Below are positions 22,355 through 35,615 of a DNA stretch of 64,000 bases, in pieces; position 1 is the first letter of the stretch; each line of letters opens with the position of its first letter. The translations under genes were made by a program, and so were the position numbers. Source of the stretch: Rhopalosiphum padi (taxonomy: Eukaryota > Arthropoda > Insecta > Hemiptera > Aphididae); the NCBI RefSeq assembly GCF_020882245.1, contig NC_083599.1:44232748-44296747 (forward strand), given 5' to 3'. The notes below the pieces were generated by a model. It saw only the letters and a list, made by a program, of their open reading frames with translations, searched no databases and was not told where the DNA came from.

Positions 22355-25300
22355 ATACAAAACCACCCTAATCGCGTAATAGTCGCTCGTGTTTTTTTTT
22401 TGACATTATCTCCGTCGCAGCTTCTCACCACACCCCCTCGTTTCGGTTGGGTAGGGGTGGGCGTCGGCGGCATCGTGTTTAACACATGTACGCACATCGC
22501 CGACGGTATATGATGTGTAATATAATGACATGATATAATATCGCGATAAATAAATGATTGTAATAATAACACAAACGACGTATAATGGTCCCCGGGCGGC
22601 GCGAGCGGGACCACATCGGCGGCGACAAAAGACAATTTTATTATATACTATAATATATTATTATATTATTTCACGACAATGGCGGTTTTTTTTTTTATTT
22701 ATCTTTTTTCCCGTTCCGCATTCGCTCGTATGTTGTTATTGTATATTATACGGGCCTTATGTCGCCGAAACCGCAGCGGGAGCCGCGTATACATATTTTG
22801 AATCGGTTTCGACGGCTGACGTGCATACTGCATAATATACAATATACATATAATAGTGGTTTTTCGTGTACTGTTGTTGAAAAATAATGATATTTTCGAT
22901 TTAAACCCCCACCGCACCGTCGCCCTCTCCTTTCACCGTCAAGAATTGACTTTAAAATCCTCGTTGATCCCGAGTCGTCGTGTATACGTGGATCAATCGG
23001 CGTATTACGGCATGCGGAATTGATCAGGTTAGGTTAGTCGCGGTCTTATTGTGTAGCTGCAGTCATAATATGAAGACTACTGCGTGCATGCAGTTCACCC
23101 GACACTTTTGGAATAGCGATACACGTCATTTTAACCGAGAGAATACATTTTTTTCATTTTTTTTTTCCACAATCCTGTATAAGTAGGTAGATTCTTCGTT
23201 TCTACGATAAAAACGATCGTACATATATTAAAATGTGTGTTTGCGTATTTATTTATAAACATATTGTCGGTCAAATTAAACACGATGATAATATGATGCT
23301 TTGGGAAAAAAATGCACTTCTTTAAGGTATTTTATACTTAAAAAAAGCAAATAAATCTTATGAGATTCTTAAAATAATCTTTGTGGTTAAAATGATATCA
23401 ATAATTTGGTTTGAATTTACGAACCACCATAAATTCTATTATCAATTCTTCTATATAGCGAATACGTATATTATATTTATTTATAAGCAACTTGCAGAGA
23501 AAATTCACAATAAAAATTTGGCGTGTCTTTTCACACCGGTTTTCACAGGTCTCGTACGATTATTATTCGGAGAACGCCCGTATCATAAATATAATATAAG
23601 CTTATGTTTTATACTTACTGTTGGTTGTAGGCCATTGCAAAATCGTTGTAAAATTTGCAAAATGTTCACGTTTCGCCGAGACGGTGTCACGTTCATTGTT
23701 GACAGAAAAAAATGTCAAAATTGTTATTTTTTACACAATAAGTCAATATACGCAACAATCGGACATTCGTCTACTATTGTATATATGCCATATCCTCTAC
23801 AGACCTTTTGGTTTTCGACCATAACAAATATCTTTGTCTTTTTGAGCTTCTATAATTAATTTATAAAATTATTAGATTGAAATAAACAAATTATACTTTA
23901 TTTTATATTAATTTGTATTTTTGATTTATAACACATAATACAAATATGTAGTATAAAAGATATAAAATAAAGTTTGAGCATAATATTTATAATATTAATA
24001 AGTAATAACTTTACTATATAATCGGTAATATTAATTTTCTGTCGATTAAATAAATTGTCTAACATATAACAGCAAATTATTTTTCTTCATCATTCTAGTT
24101 TTTAACATTTGTTTTTTTAACTGCTCTCCGTTTATAGTATCTTTTTTCAACTTTGTCATATTCGCACGATGTTGATTACTTTTTAATAGTATTCTTGATT
24201 GTATCCAGGAAATTGTTTTTTTTTTTTTTATAGCGGAACACTTTTATGTAGCTTACATTAAACTTTAAAACACATAAAAAATATACAAATAATTTAAATC
24301 TTAGATGTACCTATACGCGTAAAGGAGTTAATAATGAATCATTTTAAAATTGTATAGTACATATAGTACATATTTCATTTTTATTTTGTGTTCAAACAAT
24401 TGAGCAAGTATAAAAAACTACATTTTTAATAAGGCCCTAATAAGACGTAGATAATAATAATGCAATAGTATAATAATGTAGTGAATAATTGTCGCTATCT
24501 CTGAGATGGCGTAGTGATTATCATTAGAAAACATTTTAGAATATTGCTTTTACAATAAGTTAAAATGTAGTATAATAAACGGATATTAGAAGAACTTTTG
24601 TGTTTTAAAGTTATTTTTATCCATTTATACACGAAACACAAATACTTATTAATAACATACCACGCGTAAAAACATTTCATAAACAAATTTAATGATTTCC
24701 AAGTTCACTTGGTTTTACTCTATTTTTGTACACAACACGCATTTTAAAAACTACAGCAGCTATTCAAAACGGGACCAGTTTTTCTCGGGTAACAATTATT
24801 TATTTTTTTTTGGATATCTGCTGGTTTCCCGAACCCGTTATTGAATTTGTCCATGTTATACACGGGGTATATTTAATGAACCTGCTCGAACACGTTTCAG
24901 AGTTCACGGTTTAAAACTCCATTAAAAAAAACAAATTGTATTCTTATTGTGCCTGCAGCTTTACATATAGGTACGCGTAATTTAAAATTTTACGAAATAT
25001 GAAAACAAAAACCATAAATATGGTTATTTATAAATGATATTTAATTAATGTTCAATAAAAATGTTTTGTTAAATAATTCATTTCATTAATATATATTTTA
25101 TCTAAGAATAGCAACATCAATATTTACATATTTTAACTTAATTCAAGTTCTATTTAAAAAAAAAAAAATAAAAAATAAGATAATAACGGCTAAAATTTGT
25201 TTGTGTTATTTGTAAATATATAAATAACCATTGAACAGTATTTAAGTTAAACTTCAACAGAAAATAAAAATTAAAAAGTGAAAACATTCAATAACATTGC

Positions 25301-25509
25301 AGTCTTAATGTAAAAATGTAATCGTTAAAATAATGTAGAAAATGTCGCTTTATATTATTTACATTTAAACTTTATTTAAGTTCATTATGATAACCTCAAG
25401 GTAAAAATAAAAGTAAACTTTAAAATTAAAATATGTAACAGAACATTTTTGACTAAGTACCTATGTACAAACACTTTTTCAACATTTATTTAAATATATA
25501 CAATCCGTA

Positions 25510-25533
25510 AATATATATATATATATATATATA
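25510..25533. repeat. (TA)n microsatellite
   Basis: Perfect alternating AT over 24 bases. Confidence 0.95.
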
Positions 25534-25850
25534 CATTTTACAATAATAGTTTTTTAAGAAGAAAAAATGAAATTATTGTGATAGAAATGCCACTTAATGG
25601 TATCATTATTCTAAGAGGAAATAAAACTTAAAAAAAAATGATTTTAATTTCAAAAATTATTATGAAAACCAACATAATAGTTATGTCTATATAATATGTC
25701 TTCATGATAATTATTAATTAACCATATTATATAATGTTTTACAAACTACACACCATTCGACTTTTAAATTAGGTTGTTTAATTTAAATTCCATTTAAAAA
25801 CAAATATTGTTATTAAAATAAATAGATGATGTAAGTTTAAAAATCTTAGT

Positions 25851-25915
25851 GTGGCCGCGGCGGCGTGCCGTCGCGCTGCAATAATCACGTCATAATTTTA
25901 CGTAAGTGTACTAGA
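25851..25915. promoter_or_regulatory. compact GC-rich island, candidate intronic cis-element
   Basis: GGCCGCGGCGGCGTGCCGTC followed by GCAATAATCACGTC and ATAATTTTACG. It is an abrupt GC/CpG block with adjacent AT-rich homeodomain-like cores, flanked by kilobases of plain AT-rich DNA. The regulatory role is inferred only from composition and motif proximity. Confidence 0.25.
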
Positions 25916-28900
25916 AAATAATTGTATACAATTAAATCGAGAGCGTTCCAACGTTAATTGCTATATAAGTGTGATACATGTATATTAATTTTGTCAAAAG
26001 GTCAACCCACGTTTACAGTGAAATCAATTACGTTTAACGGTATAACCGATGTTTAATCTTTACCTATAGCTTAATGTACCTGTATATTATATGACGCGAA
26101 AGAAATACATCGAAATCAATATAGAAATTAAATCGTCAAAGAGAATTCGTGGTCGGAGACGATCGATTTTATTTTTTTTTGTGATCCCAATATAGGTGTA
26201 TTATGTATAAACAATAAAGGTATATTAAACTCACGTTGTATACGTCGCACTTCGCATCGTTCTTATAATATAATCTCAAGTAGCTCTTGCCTCTCGAAAT
26301 TCTTGGCATTTTTGTCATGTATACGTACCTAAAGTGTAACCGTGTACACTATTCCTGACCTCATTTTATGATTTGACGTAAAACCGCAACGATATGGTAT
26401 TTATGTCATACGTACAGGAAAACGGTTTTCTAAAATTTTCAATTTTTTTCCCCTTTCACGTTTCGCATTACGTTATCGACCATAGTCGTCAATTTAAACG
26501 ATTGCGCACTCTTGTAGTTTCGAATTAATTAGATCAATATGAAGTTGTTTAACCATATTACCTATATGTAATAATACTATATTATGATCATTGAATTTCA
26601 TCATATCTACAGTTTAATCTCATGTTTCGTTTGTACGTTATAGGTAACTGCAGCCTATATATAATAATTATTATTATTGTATATACGTAGTAACACTCTC
26701 GTATAGTCTCGTCACGATACAATTCCAGAGTCAAAGCCGAGTCCGATTGAGTAGCCGAAACAGACAATTTAAAATTTGACTCGAGAGCGACACGCGCGCT
26801 GTTGCGTCGTTTGCGTATGATATTTATAACGAATTGCACGACACGGTCTGCGCGGTTGGTGCATTTACGAAAAGATGATGGTTAGGAAATTCAAAAGCTA
26901 AACGTTAATGTAATTAATTATGTTCGAACATATTATTTTTTCTCAAAAGCGTTATTGGCTAAACTAAATATCACGTCTCGGACTTGTGCGAACGCATACT
27001 TTTGTGTGATGCGGTACACCTAAGCGATTTAATTTTCTCGGTGATTTCCGCGTCGGAGCGAATAATCATTCTGCGACAACCATTTTGCGGGGCTCGCCGT
27101 CAGACCTTTATACACACACGTATGTATATATATATACGTTCATACGTATTACCGAACGGCGTCGGCGTAATACGGAATAATAGAATAAATATATATACAT
27201 TTATTTGCACGCGCGCGTGCGTGGGTGTGTGTGAGACGAGCGCGATGATCGATAAAACGCGAACGGTCTCTCCGGCTGCCGTTTCACCGCCCAATTACCG
27301 CGCGCGCACAGCGTCGGCCGGCCGATTGTTTTATTTAGCCACGCGCGCACGGCCGACGACCACGACCGCGGTTTACTCGATACTATTTATTTATACATTT
27401 ATACGGATACACTATAATATAGCTGCGTTATCCGGTTGTGGCCGGATCGAAATTAATTTATCTCTGTATATCGTTTTTCGATTTGCTTCGGTTGAAAATA
27501 TCATATGCAAACACTGCGATTGCAATGAATAATTTTATGGTTTTCCGCGATGTAAACCCAAAAATACTGTTGAAAACAACACTCGGCAAATGATGCTCAA
27601 ACCCCAACGCAAATCCAATTTTGTTAAGATCACCAGCGTGGATGTGCAATAATTAGAATGTAAAATTACATTATTTAAACATAATATATATAGGATGTTA
27701 TTTTATGATGGTAAAAATACAATATTTTCCTTACCTGAACATCATAGAAATTAGAAATAATAAATTACGAATACGATGTAATCATCAATTCGTGAAAACC
27801 ATACAAACTCTATGCATTAGAACGGACGATTTTGACTTCGGAGTGATGACATTTGATCGACGAATTTCAATCATGTACCTTTATTTACAAAATATTCGGT
27901 TCTGTTTATCTGTGAGGTCCCGCTATAACTAATTTCACTTCACATACGCTGTATGAGACTAATATAGAAATACAATTTTGTTAACTTTCTTTAACTATAT
28001 ATACTATCTATATACAATATTCTGTTTTTTGGTTTTTGAAATATATACATTTTATCAAGACACATAATTTACACTTATTCATTCATATATATTTAATATT
28101 AGGCACATCGTATATTAAATAAAAGGCTATACGTTACAAGCAATACATTTTTAGTGTTGTAATAATCGTCAAGCTTACTGTATTATGTTTATCAACGACA
28201 ACATAGTCCCTCGTTGGTCAAATCGATTTTAAAGTTCCATTCTGATATCCCGAGTCTCTGCTCCCTTTTCAATTTCACTTTTCGTCTCAAACCATTTATG
28301 ATTTCACAATAAACCCCTGCACGTGTCTCGCAAATCTCTCATTCCCCTCGCTTCATTTTTATATAAACGATGTGTGTGTAAACATATTATATGGTTTTGT
28401 TTTACTGCACTTGTTGTGGTATATACACTATATCCATTTAATCGTTTACACATATAACCATGCAGTCAATTATTCATAAATCTCATTACATTATTAGGTT
28501 CGTATATGTTCACACCACACATATAATAACTCGATAAATAGATAATAATATCACATCGAAAGTGTGGGAAACCGTTAGGGTCTGTTGGGTGATTTTATTT
28601 TGTTTACACACTTGCACACACTACATTAGCCTACTCCATTATATTTTTATTGTTTGTTTTCTATCTTGATATTTATTATATTATGGTTTATATACATTAG
28701 AGAATCATAAATTTACAAATTGCCATTACGGGAATCATGTTTAACGGTTTCAAAATATTAATTATATAATTCAATCGGCTAAAAACATATACGCATGCAC
28801 TGCGTTCATTTTTCTTGATTTTTTATCCGTTATAAATAAACATAATATGATAATGATATTGTGTATACAATTTCGTATTAATTATTAAAGGACAGATTAT

Positions 28901-28991
28901 GTAGGTAGGTACTTACTTGATCATATTTTATGATAGATATTATCGTATTTCATACAATACATATAATACATACCTATATGTTGTTTGGTAA

Positions 28992-29716
28992 ACGGTAAAA
29001 AAGTCCGGAAAAACGGGAAAAGTCCAAGAAAAAAATAATTTAAAAATGATATTATTTATTAGGTTATTTAGGTTTATTAAAGGTTATAGGTAGCTATACA
29101 TAATTGTGCATATTATCATTATTTTAAAATTACTTATATTATATTAAATTATTATGATTATAATATTTATTGACTACTGAGTACATATTATAAGTTAATT
29201 GTCACATGTAATTTACCATTAACGTTACTACTCCCTATTCCTTTTTCGTAAACAATGTGATATATTTTGTAATATCAGTTCGACTGGTTCGTTATCTGCA
29301 GATCTTTGACATAATATTTGAAGACAGTGTTCCAAAGTATTTTGTTTCCTTTTAGATGTTAGCCCAATATCGTTTAATTTTATTTTTGCAATATCGACAC
29401 TTATTTCCAGTCGCATTTTATCAATTAGCTTCCATATCGTAGGATGGTTATGCCCCACTACATGTTTGAATCTATTATTCCAGTTCTCACAAAATATTGT
29501 TTGTTCGATGTTCCTCATTTAATGTCAATTCGCGCACGTTCCATATTTCTGGTGGATACAATGCTTTAATTCGACGTACTATTTGAAAAAAATAACTAAG
29601 CTCAATAAAACATTTTTGTTTAATAATTTTTTTAAGAACTAATTTAATTTTAATTTATTTTAAATAATTTTTTCTGGGACTTTTTTTCCCGGACATTTTT
29701 ACCTCGGTTTTTTCCC
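28992..29716 (-). mobile_element. degenerate MULE-like element with terminal inverted repeats, inside engrailed intron 1
   Basis: The left flank (about 28992-29041) reads GGTAAAAAAGTCCGG, then AAAAGTCCAAGAAAAAA and AATTTA. The reverse complement of the right flank (about 29661-29706) reads GGTAAAAATGTCCGGG, then AAAAGTCCCAGAAAAAA and TTATTTA. They match over roughly 45 bases apart from a small indel, forming inverted repeats. Between them lies a MULE-type transposase remnant on the minus strand. The element is only about 0.7 kb, so it is internally deleted. A target-site duplication could not be identified with confidence. Confidence 0.6.
29228..29585 (-). pseudogene. MULE-family transposase C-terminal remnant with frameshift
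   Basis: The minus strand reads QIVRRIKALYPPEIWNVREL then TLNEEHRTNN, shifts frame near 29490-29500, and continues IFCENWNNRF, KHVVGHNHPTIWKLI to a stop at 29228. The pattern 'PPE.W.V......RTNN.CE.WNNRF...VG..HP..W.LI' is the C-terminal signature of MULE-type transposase-like proteins that are numerous in aphids. Catalytic DDE parts are missing. The one-base frame change and short length mark it as a pseudogene, lying between the inverted repeats of the element at 28992-29716. Confidence 0.65.
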
Positions 29717-32700
29717 CTAATATCGTGTTATGTAGCTAGTGAATGCGTATTTTAACTCTTAATATTCAGCAGTGTTGAAAAATTCAACTTGTTTAGGCAA
29801 TTACTATTGCGAATACATAAGCCACGACGACAATATTCCTACATATATTAGGTATTATAATATTGTCTTTGGTACTCGCGTATTAGAGAGAATGCGCTTA
29901 ATAACGATAATAATTCATCCGCGTGTACCTACTTGCCTTAATAATATGTATAAGTATGTACAGGCCGATCGGATGATACAACAGACTATTTACAGTATGT
30001 GCAATGTGCATGTATATAATATATAGGTATACGAACCAGGCAAATCTCCGAAGAGATCTTATTTTAATGTCAGTTTATAAAATAATAATAATACTCTATG
30101 GGTATTGGTGTATATGTGTACATACATATATATAGCAGATACCTACATTATCGTAATATACATCGCGGTAGTACCTACTCGCCGTCGTCTTTAATATATA
30201 TGTACACATATACGTTTATTATAATAATGTATATTATAATTGTAGATATAGGTAGGTATAGAATTATATAATATATTAGTAGGTACGAACGCATATATGT
30301 ACATCTAGGTATTACTATCTGTAATAATAATAATGGCAGCCAACTCTAAAAAGCGATCACGAGAAACAAAAGAAAATAATAATAAAAAAAAAATCCATGC
30401 GTTATATATATTATATATATATAGGTACTGAATCGCGCGTTTTACAAAGGGAGAATATTACATCCCATATTATTGTAGGTATACCAACCGATATAACATT
30501 ATATGGGCATGGACATAAGTAATATTATACATGTATTATTATATATACCTAAACATTTATTATGAGCTCGTGTAATTTTTATTTTCTTTCTTCTAATGGC
30601 CGTTTTTGCATTTGTATAGAACTACAACCACGGCCGTTTAATACATAGGTAACCTGTATGCACTACCCCGCGGAGTAGGTATACCTATACGTTTTATATG
30701 CACATGCATTAATAGACGTGTGTACCAGACTTATTTAATGCATGCAAATAGGTATTTATATATGTATTATAATAATACTGTATGTCGGCATATATAAAGT
30801 ACCAGTTATATAGATATAATTATATAAAACATAAATAGTGCCACCGTGTAAGTCGTCAGTCGTTGAATATGATACCACATGTAGGTATTAGGTACCTATA
30901 TGGCTATATTGCCGGTCTTCGTTCATCATATCAAACAATATAGAAGAGTATAAAAATATTGATATGTTATACGTCATAAAAAAAACATTAAATACCAAAT
31001 TTTGATATATAAGTTTGAAAATAGGTATAATTATTTTTATAATTCACCTATAATATGTATAAAATCTAAAATAAATTTGCTTATTCAATTAAATTTTAAG
31101 TAATAGTCTTAATCATAATACTTAGGTATACTTACATATGATAAAATCTATGGACTTTTCATAGTATCGCACACTTCATATTTTTACTCTTGTAATAATA
31201 TACCTACGTACATATACTTTTAAATTTCAGAAATACTTACACTTTATTTGAAAACCAAATAATATTTAGCTTTAAATTTATAGGAAACAACTTGCAATTT
31301 TGCAGGCTACTTCTAATCAATCCCGGTTAAAATATAACATATGTATTATTATGATATATGTATAAATGTTTAAATCATTTAAGATTATTTGACGTTAAGT
31401 AAACGATGCAAAATCGATAGATCAAAATAAACAATAATGATGCACATCACACGATATGCAATCAGTTTACTATAACACCTGAACATAACTCATTAATAAT
31501 AATAACTATAATGAGTCATTATATTAACTCACTAACTGTACAAAATATATAGTATTGTCATACGACTCATATACGTTTACTAAATTTGCAGGAAAAAAAT
31601 ATATCCTCAGAGTAATATCTAGTCTTTTAAACAAGTTCATCAGTAAGCTGCAACTTTTATATCACATTTAAGTGATTCAAACTTTGAACCTAAATATCCA
31701 TTTCACTCGTGACCTATATAACCGTCTCACGTTTATAAAGTAGATTTGCAAACAAAAAAAAAGTTCTATCGCATTCTTTCGTCTGTGCATGCGGAAAATA
31801 ACTTATGCTGATCAAAAAAAGAGCCATTTCGCAATCGGTGATTATTTGTGTTGAAATATATCGGAACACCCTAGCACGTGCAAAGTACGATATGGTATAA
31901 TAGAATCGTGATATCGGCTTTGCGCAGGTCGATCATAAAAATATGACATTTTCAATCCAGCTAGTGGGGCACATTAACAGGACTACTGAGTTAACTGTGC
32001 GGAATGCGATAGTGGAAAAGTGCCCAAGCACTACATTATACGCGCATTAACAAAATTACTTTTTGGTATTTCGTGTAGTACGGCGTTGTTTTTCTTCCGA
32101 AAAACAAGCGAGCACGCGATTATTTCGTTTTGAATCGATCGCGGTGTATACGACGACCAGCGGTATAAACCTAACGACCGGGTCTGTCCAAAAGCGAATA
32201 TTATAACGAACGACGCAACTGCGCGGTATATATCCACAATACATGATATTACATGTGATGGCCGAGGAATTTTCGTGACGCGAAACGCTCCCTCTAAACG
32301 TGTATAATATAACCATATATAGATACAATACGGGCGTGTGTATTATAATTTACAACACATATTATACACAGTTCATCGTCGTTATAAATTATCATATTAT
32401 GTAGTTATTATATACGAGACGCGTCCTATATAACATTATGATGCCAATTTATAATACGCCCACCCGACGTGTGCGTGTGCAGACATACACCCCGCTTGTA
32501 ATGGTTGTTTTTTACAGCGCGAATATCGCAGTCACTGCAGTGCGTAATAAAAGTAAAAACCAAAAGCTCAGAATGTCGTCGACTAAGTTCTTCAAAAACA
32601 AATCATAATATCGGTTTAAAAAAGTTTCTTTTTTTCAAACTGGCAACTCCTATATTATAATGTTATATATAGAACTAAAATCATGCAATAAGAAACGTTA

Positions 32701-33632
32701 TAACATTGCGTTTTATTAGGTACCTCGAATTAATACAGAAAAAAATCATACACAGATAATTTTATTATTATATTCCTACCAATTCAAACTTTCTCGCCTA
32801 GTATTTATTGGCCCTGTAAAATGACCCAAAAGCAGTTTGAATCTGTCCGCTAAAATTTTGTTGGTACCTCAAATGGTGTATTATAATAATATATTAATTC
32901 ACAACAACGAACTTAATAATTTACGATCGTCTAATAGTTTCGAAACTAAAACTGTAGTTTCTGAATTTCCACAAAATCGTATTCCGAAAATATTAATTTG
33001 TAAAAATAAAACCGTTGACGACAACAACTATAAATATAATATATCAACGAGTATACATTATGTACACCGGCCGACTACAGACGTTTACCGCACGATGTAC
33101 TTTGCATAATAATATATAATACGACGTAATATATCGTTGTGTGTGCAGACGACCGCAAAGGCTGCTTTTGGTGAACAAACTTTATGCGTGCGCCGTAGAT
33201 AAGCCTTTCTCGCGTCCCCATTTTCCCGCCCACACCATGACCCTTTCACGCCGCCGTGCACATTATAACGCCTGACGCTTTTGCATCCCGCCCGTTATTA
33301 TAATATAATACAATGATATATGTGTGATATCCATTTAACGCGCCTCGCTCATTTTCGCAGTAAATTATTTCGATTATTAAAAAATAAATCCACACGGCCC
33401 GATATCGTCATATCGCTATACACGATGAAAACACCAATAATTTGTTTTTTTTCCCCATAAAAACCCGCGCGGAACCTCTTATCCTGGTTTTAGTTTCCTA
33501 TTCGCCCTAACTCTAGCGCCATTGCACCCCAGCGCAAGTATATCTCTGAATTATGTATTAGCTTCGCAGCCAGCATTTACAAAAGCAGCTAGCCCGAGCT
33601 ACAGTTTTGATACGACGGTTATTATGACATGC
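29717..33632 (+). other. engrailed intron 1, middle part with dense TAGGTA/TACCTA words
   Basis: No coding evidence. From about 29920 to 30900 there are at least a dozen TAGGTA/TACCTA words. The patch at about 32000-33500 is CpG-richer (GCCGCCGTGCACATTATAAC, CCCGCCCACACC). Frames here (for example 32031-32328 minus, two overlapping) have no recognisable domain. Confidence 0.6.
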
Positions 33633-33652
33633 CAATTAGTAATTGCTAATTA
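33633..33652. promoter_or_regulatory. cluster of three abutting homeodomain core sites
   Basis: CAATTAGTAATTGCTAATTA contains CAATTAG, TAATTG and CTAATTA packed end to end, with a further TTAATTCG at 33661. TAATTA/CAATTA cores are the preferred sites of Q50 homeodomains, including Engrailed itself. The cluster sits in a less AT-extreme, mixed-composition segment (about 33500-33900), which makes a chance origin less likely than in flanking DNA. An autoregulatory or Hox-input enhancer is an inference. Confidence 0.4.
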
Positions 33653-35580
33653 CCACTCGGTTAATTCGTTAGTGCCATGCAGGTGTAAAAAATTATCGTC
33701 TACAGGTGTCATTTTTCCATATGATTCTCTTAATCTGCTCGTTCATATCTATAGTCGAGTGAGCAATTATTTTCGCGCCAACTCCTTCATCACTATACAT
33801 ATAAATAGAACGATTACAAACTACGTAATTTCATGTAGGCGTACTTTGTTGGCGATCATATTGCTTATGTATATGTATAATATATATAGTATTAACAGAA
33901 TATGATTATTGCGGCACATAGGACTTTTTTTTAAAGGATAATATCATCCGAATTGATTCTAATTCAGCAGATCGGTGGGTACGAAATCCAATCGGGTCTG
34001 CAATACGTTGAATATTGAAACAAATATCGAACGAGTTTAATGTGGCATGATTTTACATTTTTAAAAGTTCAACGTTAAAATAAAACAATGAATTTTGTAC
34101 GACGAACACTTTAAACTTTTAAAACATTATTATCTATCGAAATTAGCTTAGCATGACGACGTTAAATGGTTCACACTGTATATAATAATAATATTACGAT
34201 GACGTGCACGTCCGCCTTATTGTTAATAACGTACGCACGCACCCCCGGTCTTTGTCGATTTACATTTTAAAACATTTACATAAGCCGTATTATATGCCAA
34301 CGTGGTGTACTTAGACTTATAAACTTGTGTACGCGACGTGTTGAAATTTATATTTAGGTAGAAACGTGTCCATAATTTTATTCTGCAGACAAATTTATAA
34401 GTATAATATAATACATAACAATATATTATAGTTTTTGTAGACAATGCATGATTTAAGCGAAGGATGACTATATAAAAGTGTTTCGAATGGCCGCAAAAAA
34501 AATTTAATATAATATTTTGATATATTTTTCTTATTTTTAATTAGAATTTTTTTTTACTATAAGCTTATTCACGACGAGGATTACACGTAATGTGCTGATA
34601 AAAGATTAATTAAAATATTATATTATTAATTGCATGCTGGATAAACCCGTGTTCTGTTTTGATGATGCAGAACCGGGACGTGTTCCATACTAATGCAGTT
34701 CTTGAAAAAAACCATTTCTAAATTGAATCTATAATGAATGATTCGCCTAGAATTTTCTCGAAATTATAAAACGATTATAGCGCAAACATTTAATCACTTC
34801 TATATGAGCATGCAGACTATGAAAACAACACCCGACCGCGGTATTGTAAATAATAGAAAATTACATGACCTTCGAATTATGGCTATGCCTACCACGAATG
34901 TACATGGTATATGGTTATACGGTAGACAAACGATACATTTAACGTTAACGCATTATTCGCGGTGTGGCACACTCGCTGCACATAATCTATACAACAGTTA
35001 TCAAAATCGCATTATTAAGGTTTACGCGATTTGTTCAGTCTTTTATTTGTCCCGTAAATATACCTACTCAACGCCGTCTTTATAATTCGCGAGGTCCGAT
35101 ATCAAAATAATTGCCAAATATTTTCCAAAGGTTTTTTAAATACTTACTACTTTATTTTAACCATTTATATTAATGATTCAAAGTTAACGACCTAATTAAA
35201 AATAGAAAAAATAGTGTGGCATTTACATTACACCATAACATACCATACCATGCCTGTAACTAGCAAATTATGGTTATGGGACAAAAAAAGCTTGCAGGTT
35301 TTGTACTTTTTATCGTAAGCTATGTGGAAGATGTGAATAATGATTTTATGCATTAGAGTAAGGTAACAGAAAAAACAACATTTTTGGAGACTTTTTTGCC
35401 AACCTTCGTGTGGTGTCACTTCATCAACGCTAATAGGCAGGACTAACCCAACTCGAGTATTCCCAAAATAAATAAGCCTGGTTAGGTTAGATACCCTCAG
35501 TACTCGTGTACTCGACAAAAAAAACGTCGATATTCGCGCAGTTTTTTGAAACTATTGAACCGACTCGAGGTTATCCCCCG

Positions 35581-35615
35581 GGTGTGTGTGTACGGCGAAA
35601 AATTACACACACACC
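35581..35615. repeat. GT/AC hairpin, 12-bp arms
   Basis: GGTGTGTGTGTA at 35581-35592 and TACACACACACC at 35604-35615 are exact reverse complements with an 11-base loop. Confidence 0.85.

Larger units (their letters stand above)
18136..28991 (+). other. engrailed intron 1, proximal part
   Basis: No exon was found. CpG-richer patches at about 18400-19560, 22150-23000 and 26080-27500 alternate with AT-rich DNA. (GT)n runs lie at 19288-19314 and 22331-22354, and a (TA)n run at 25510-25533. A compact GC-rich island with CDX/AbdB-like AT cores lies at 25851-25915. Open frames up to 182 codons (26984-27532) follow the CpG patches and show no domain. Confidence 0.7.

Noticed and set aside
22189..22635. 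148-codon minus frame
   Set aside because: It includes a translated (GT)n microsatellite (THTHTHT), with no domain.
23028..23041. GGTTAGGTTAG as insect telomeric repeat
   Set aside because: Only two partial TTAGG-like units. Not an array.
23383..23859. 158-codon plus frame
   Set aside because: Two overlapping frames and no recognisable motif. The Cys residues do not form a clear zinc-binding pattern.
26984..27532. 182-codon plus frame in the intron
   Set aside because: No domain, CpG-rich and microsatellite-bearing DNA, and repeated TATATA/CGCGCG translation products.
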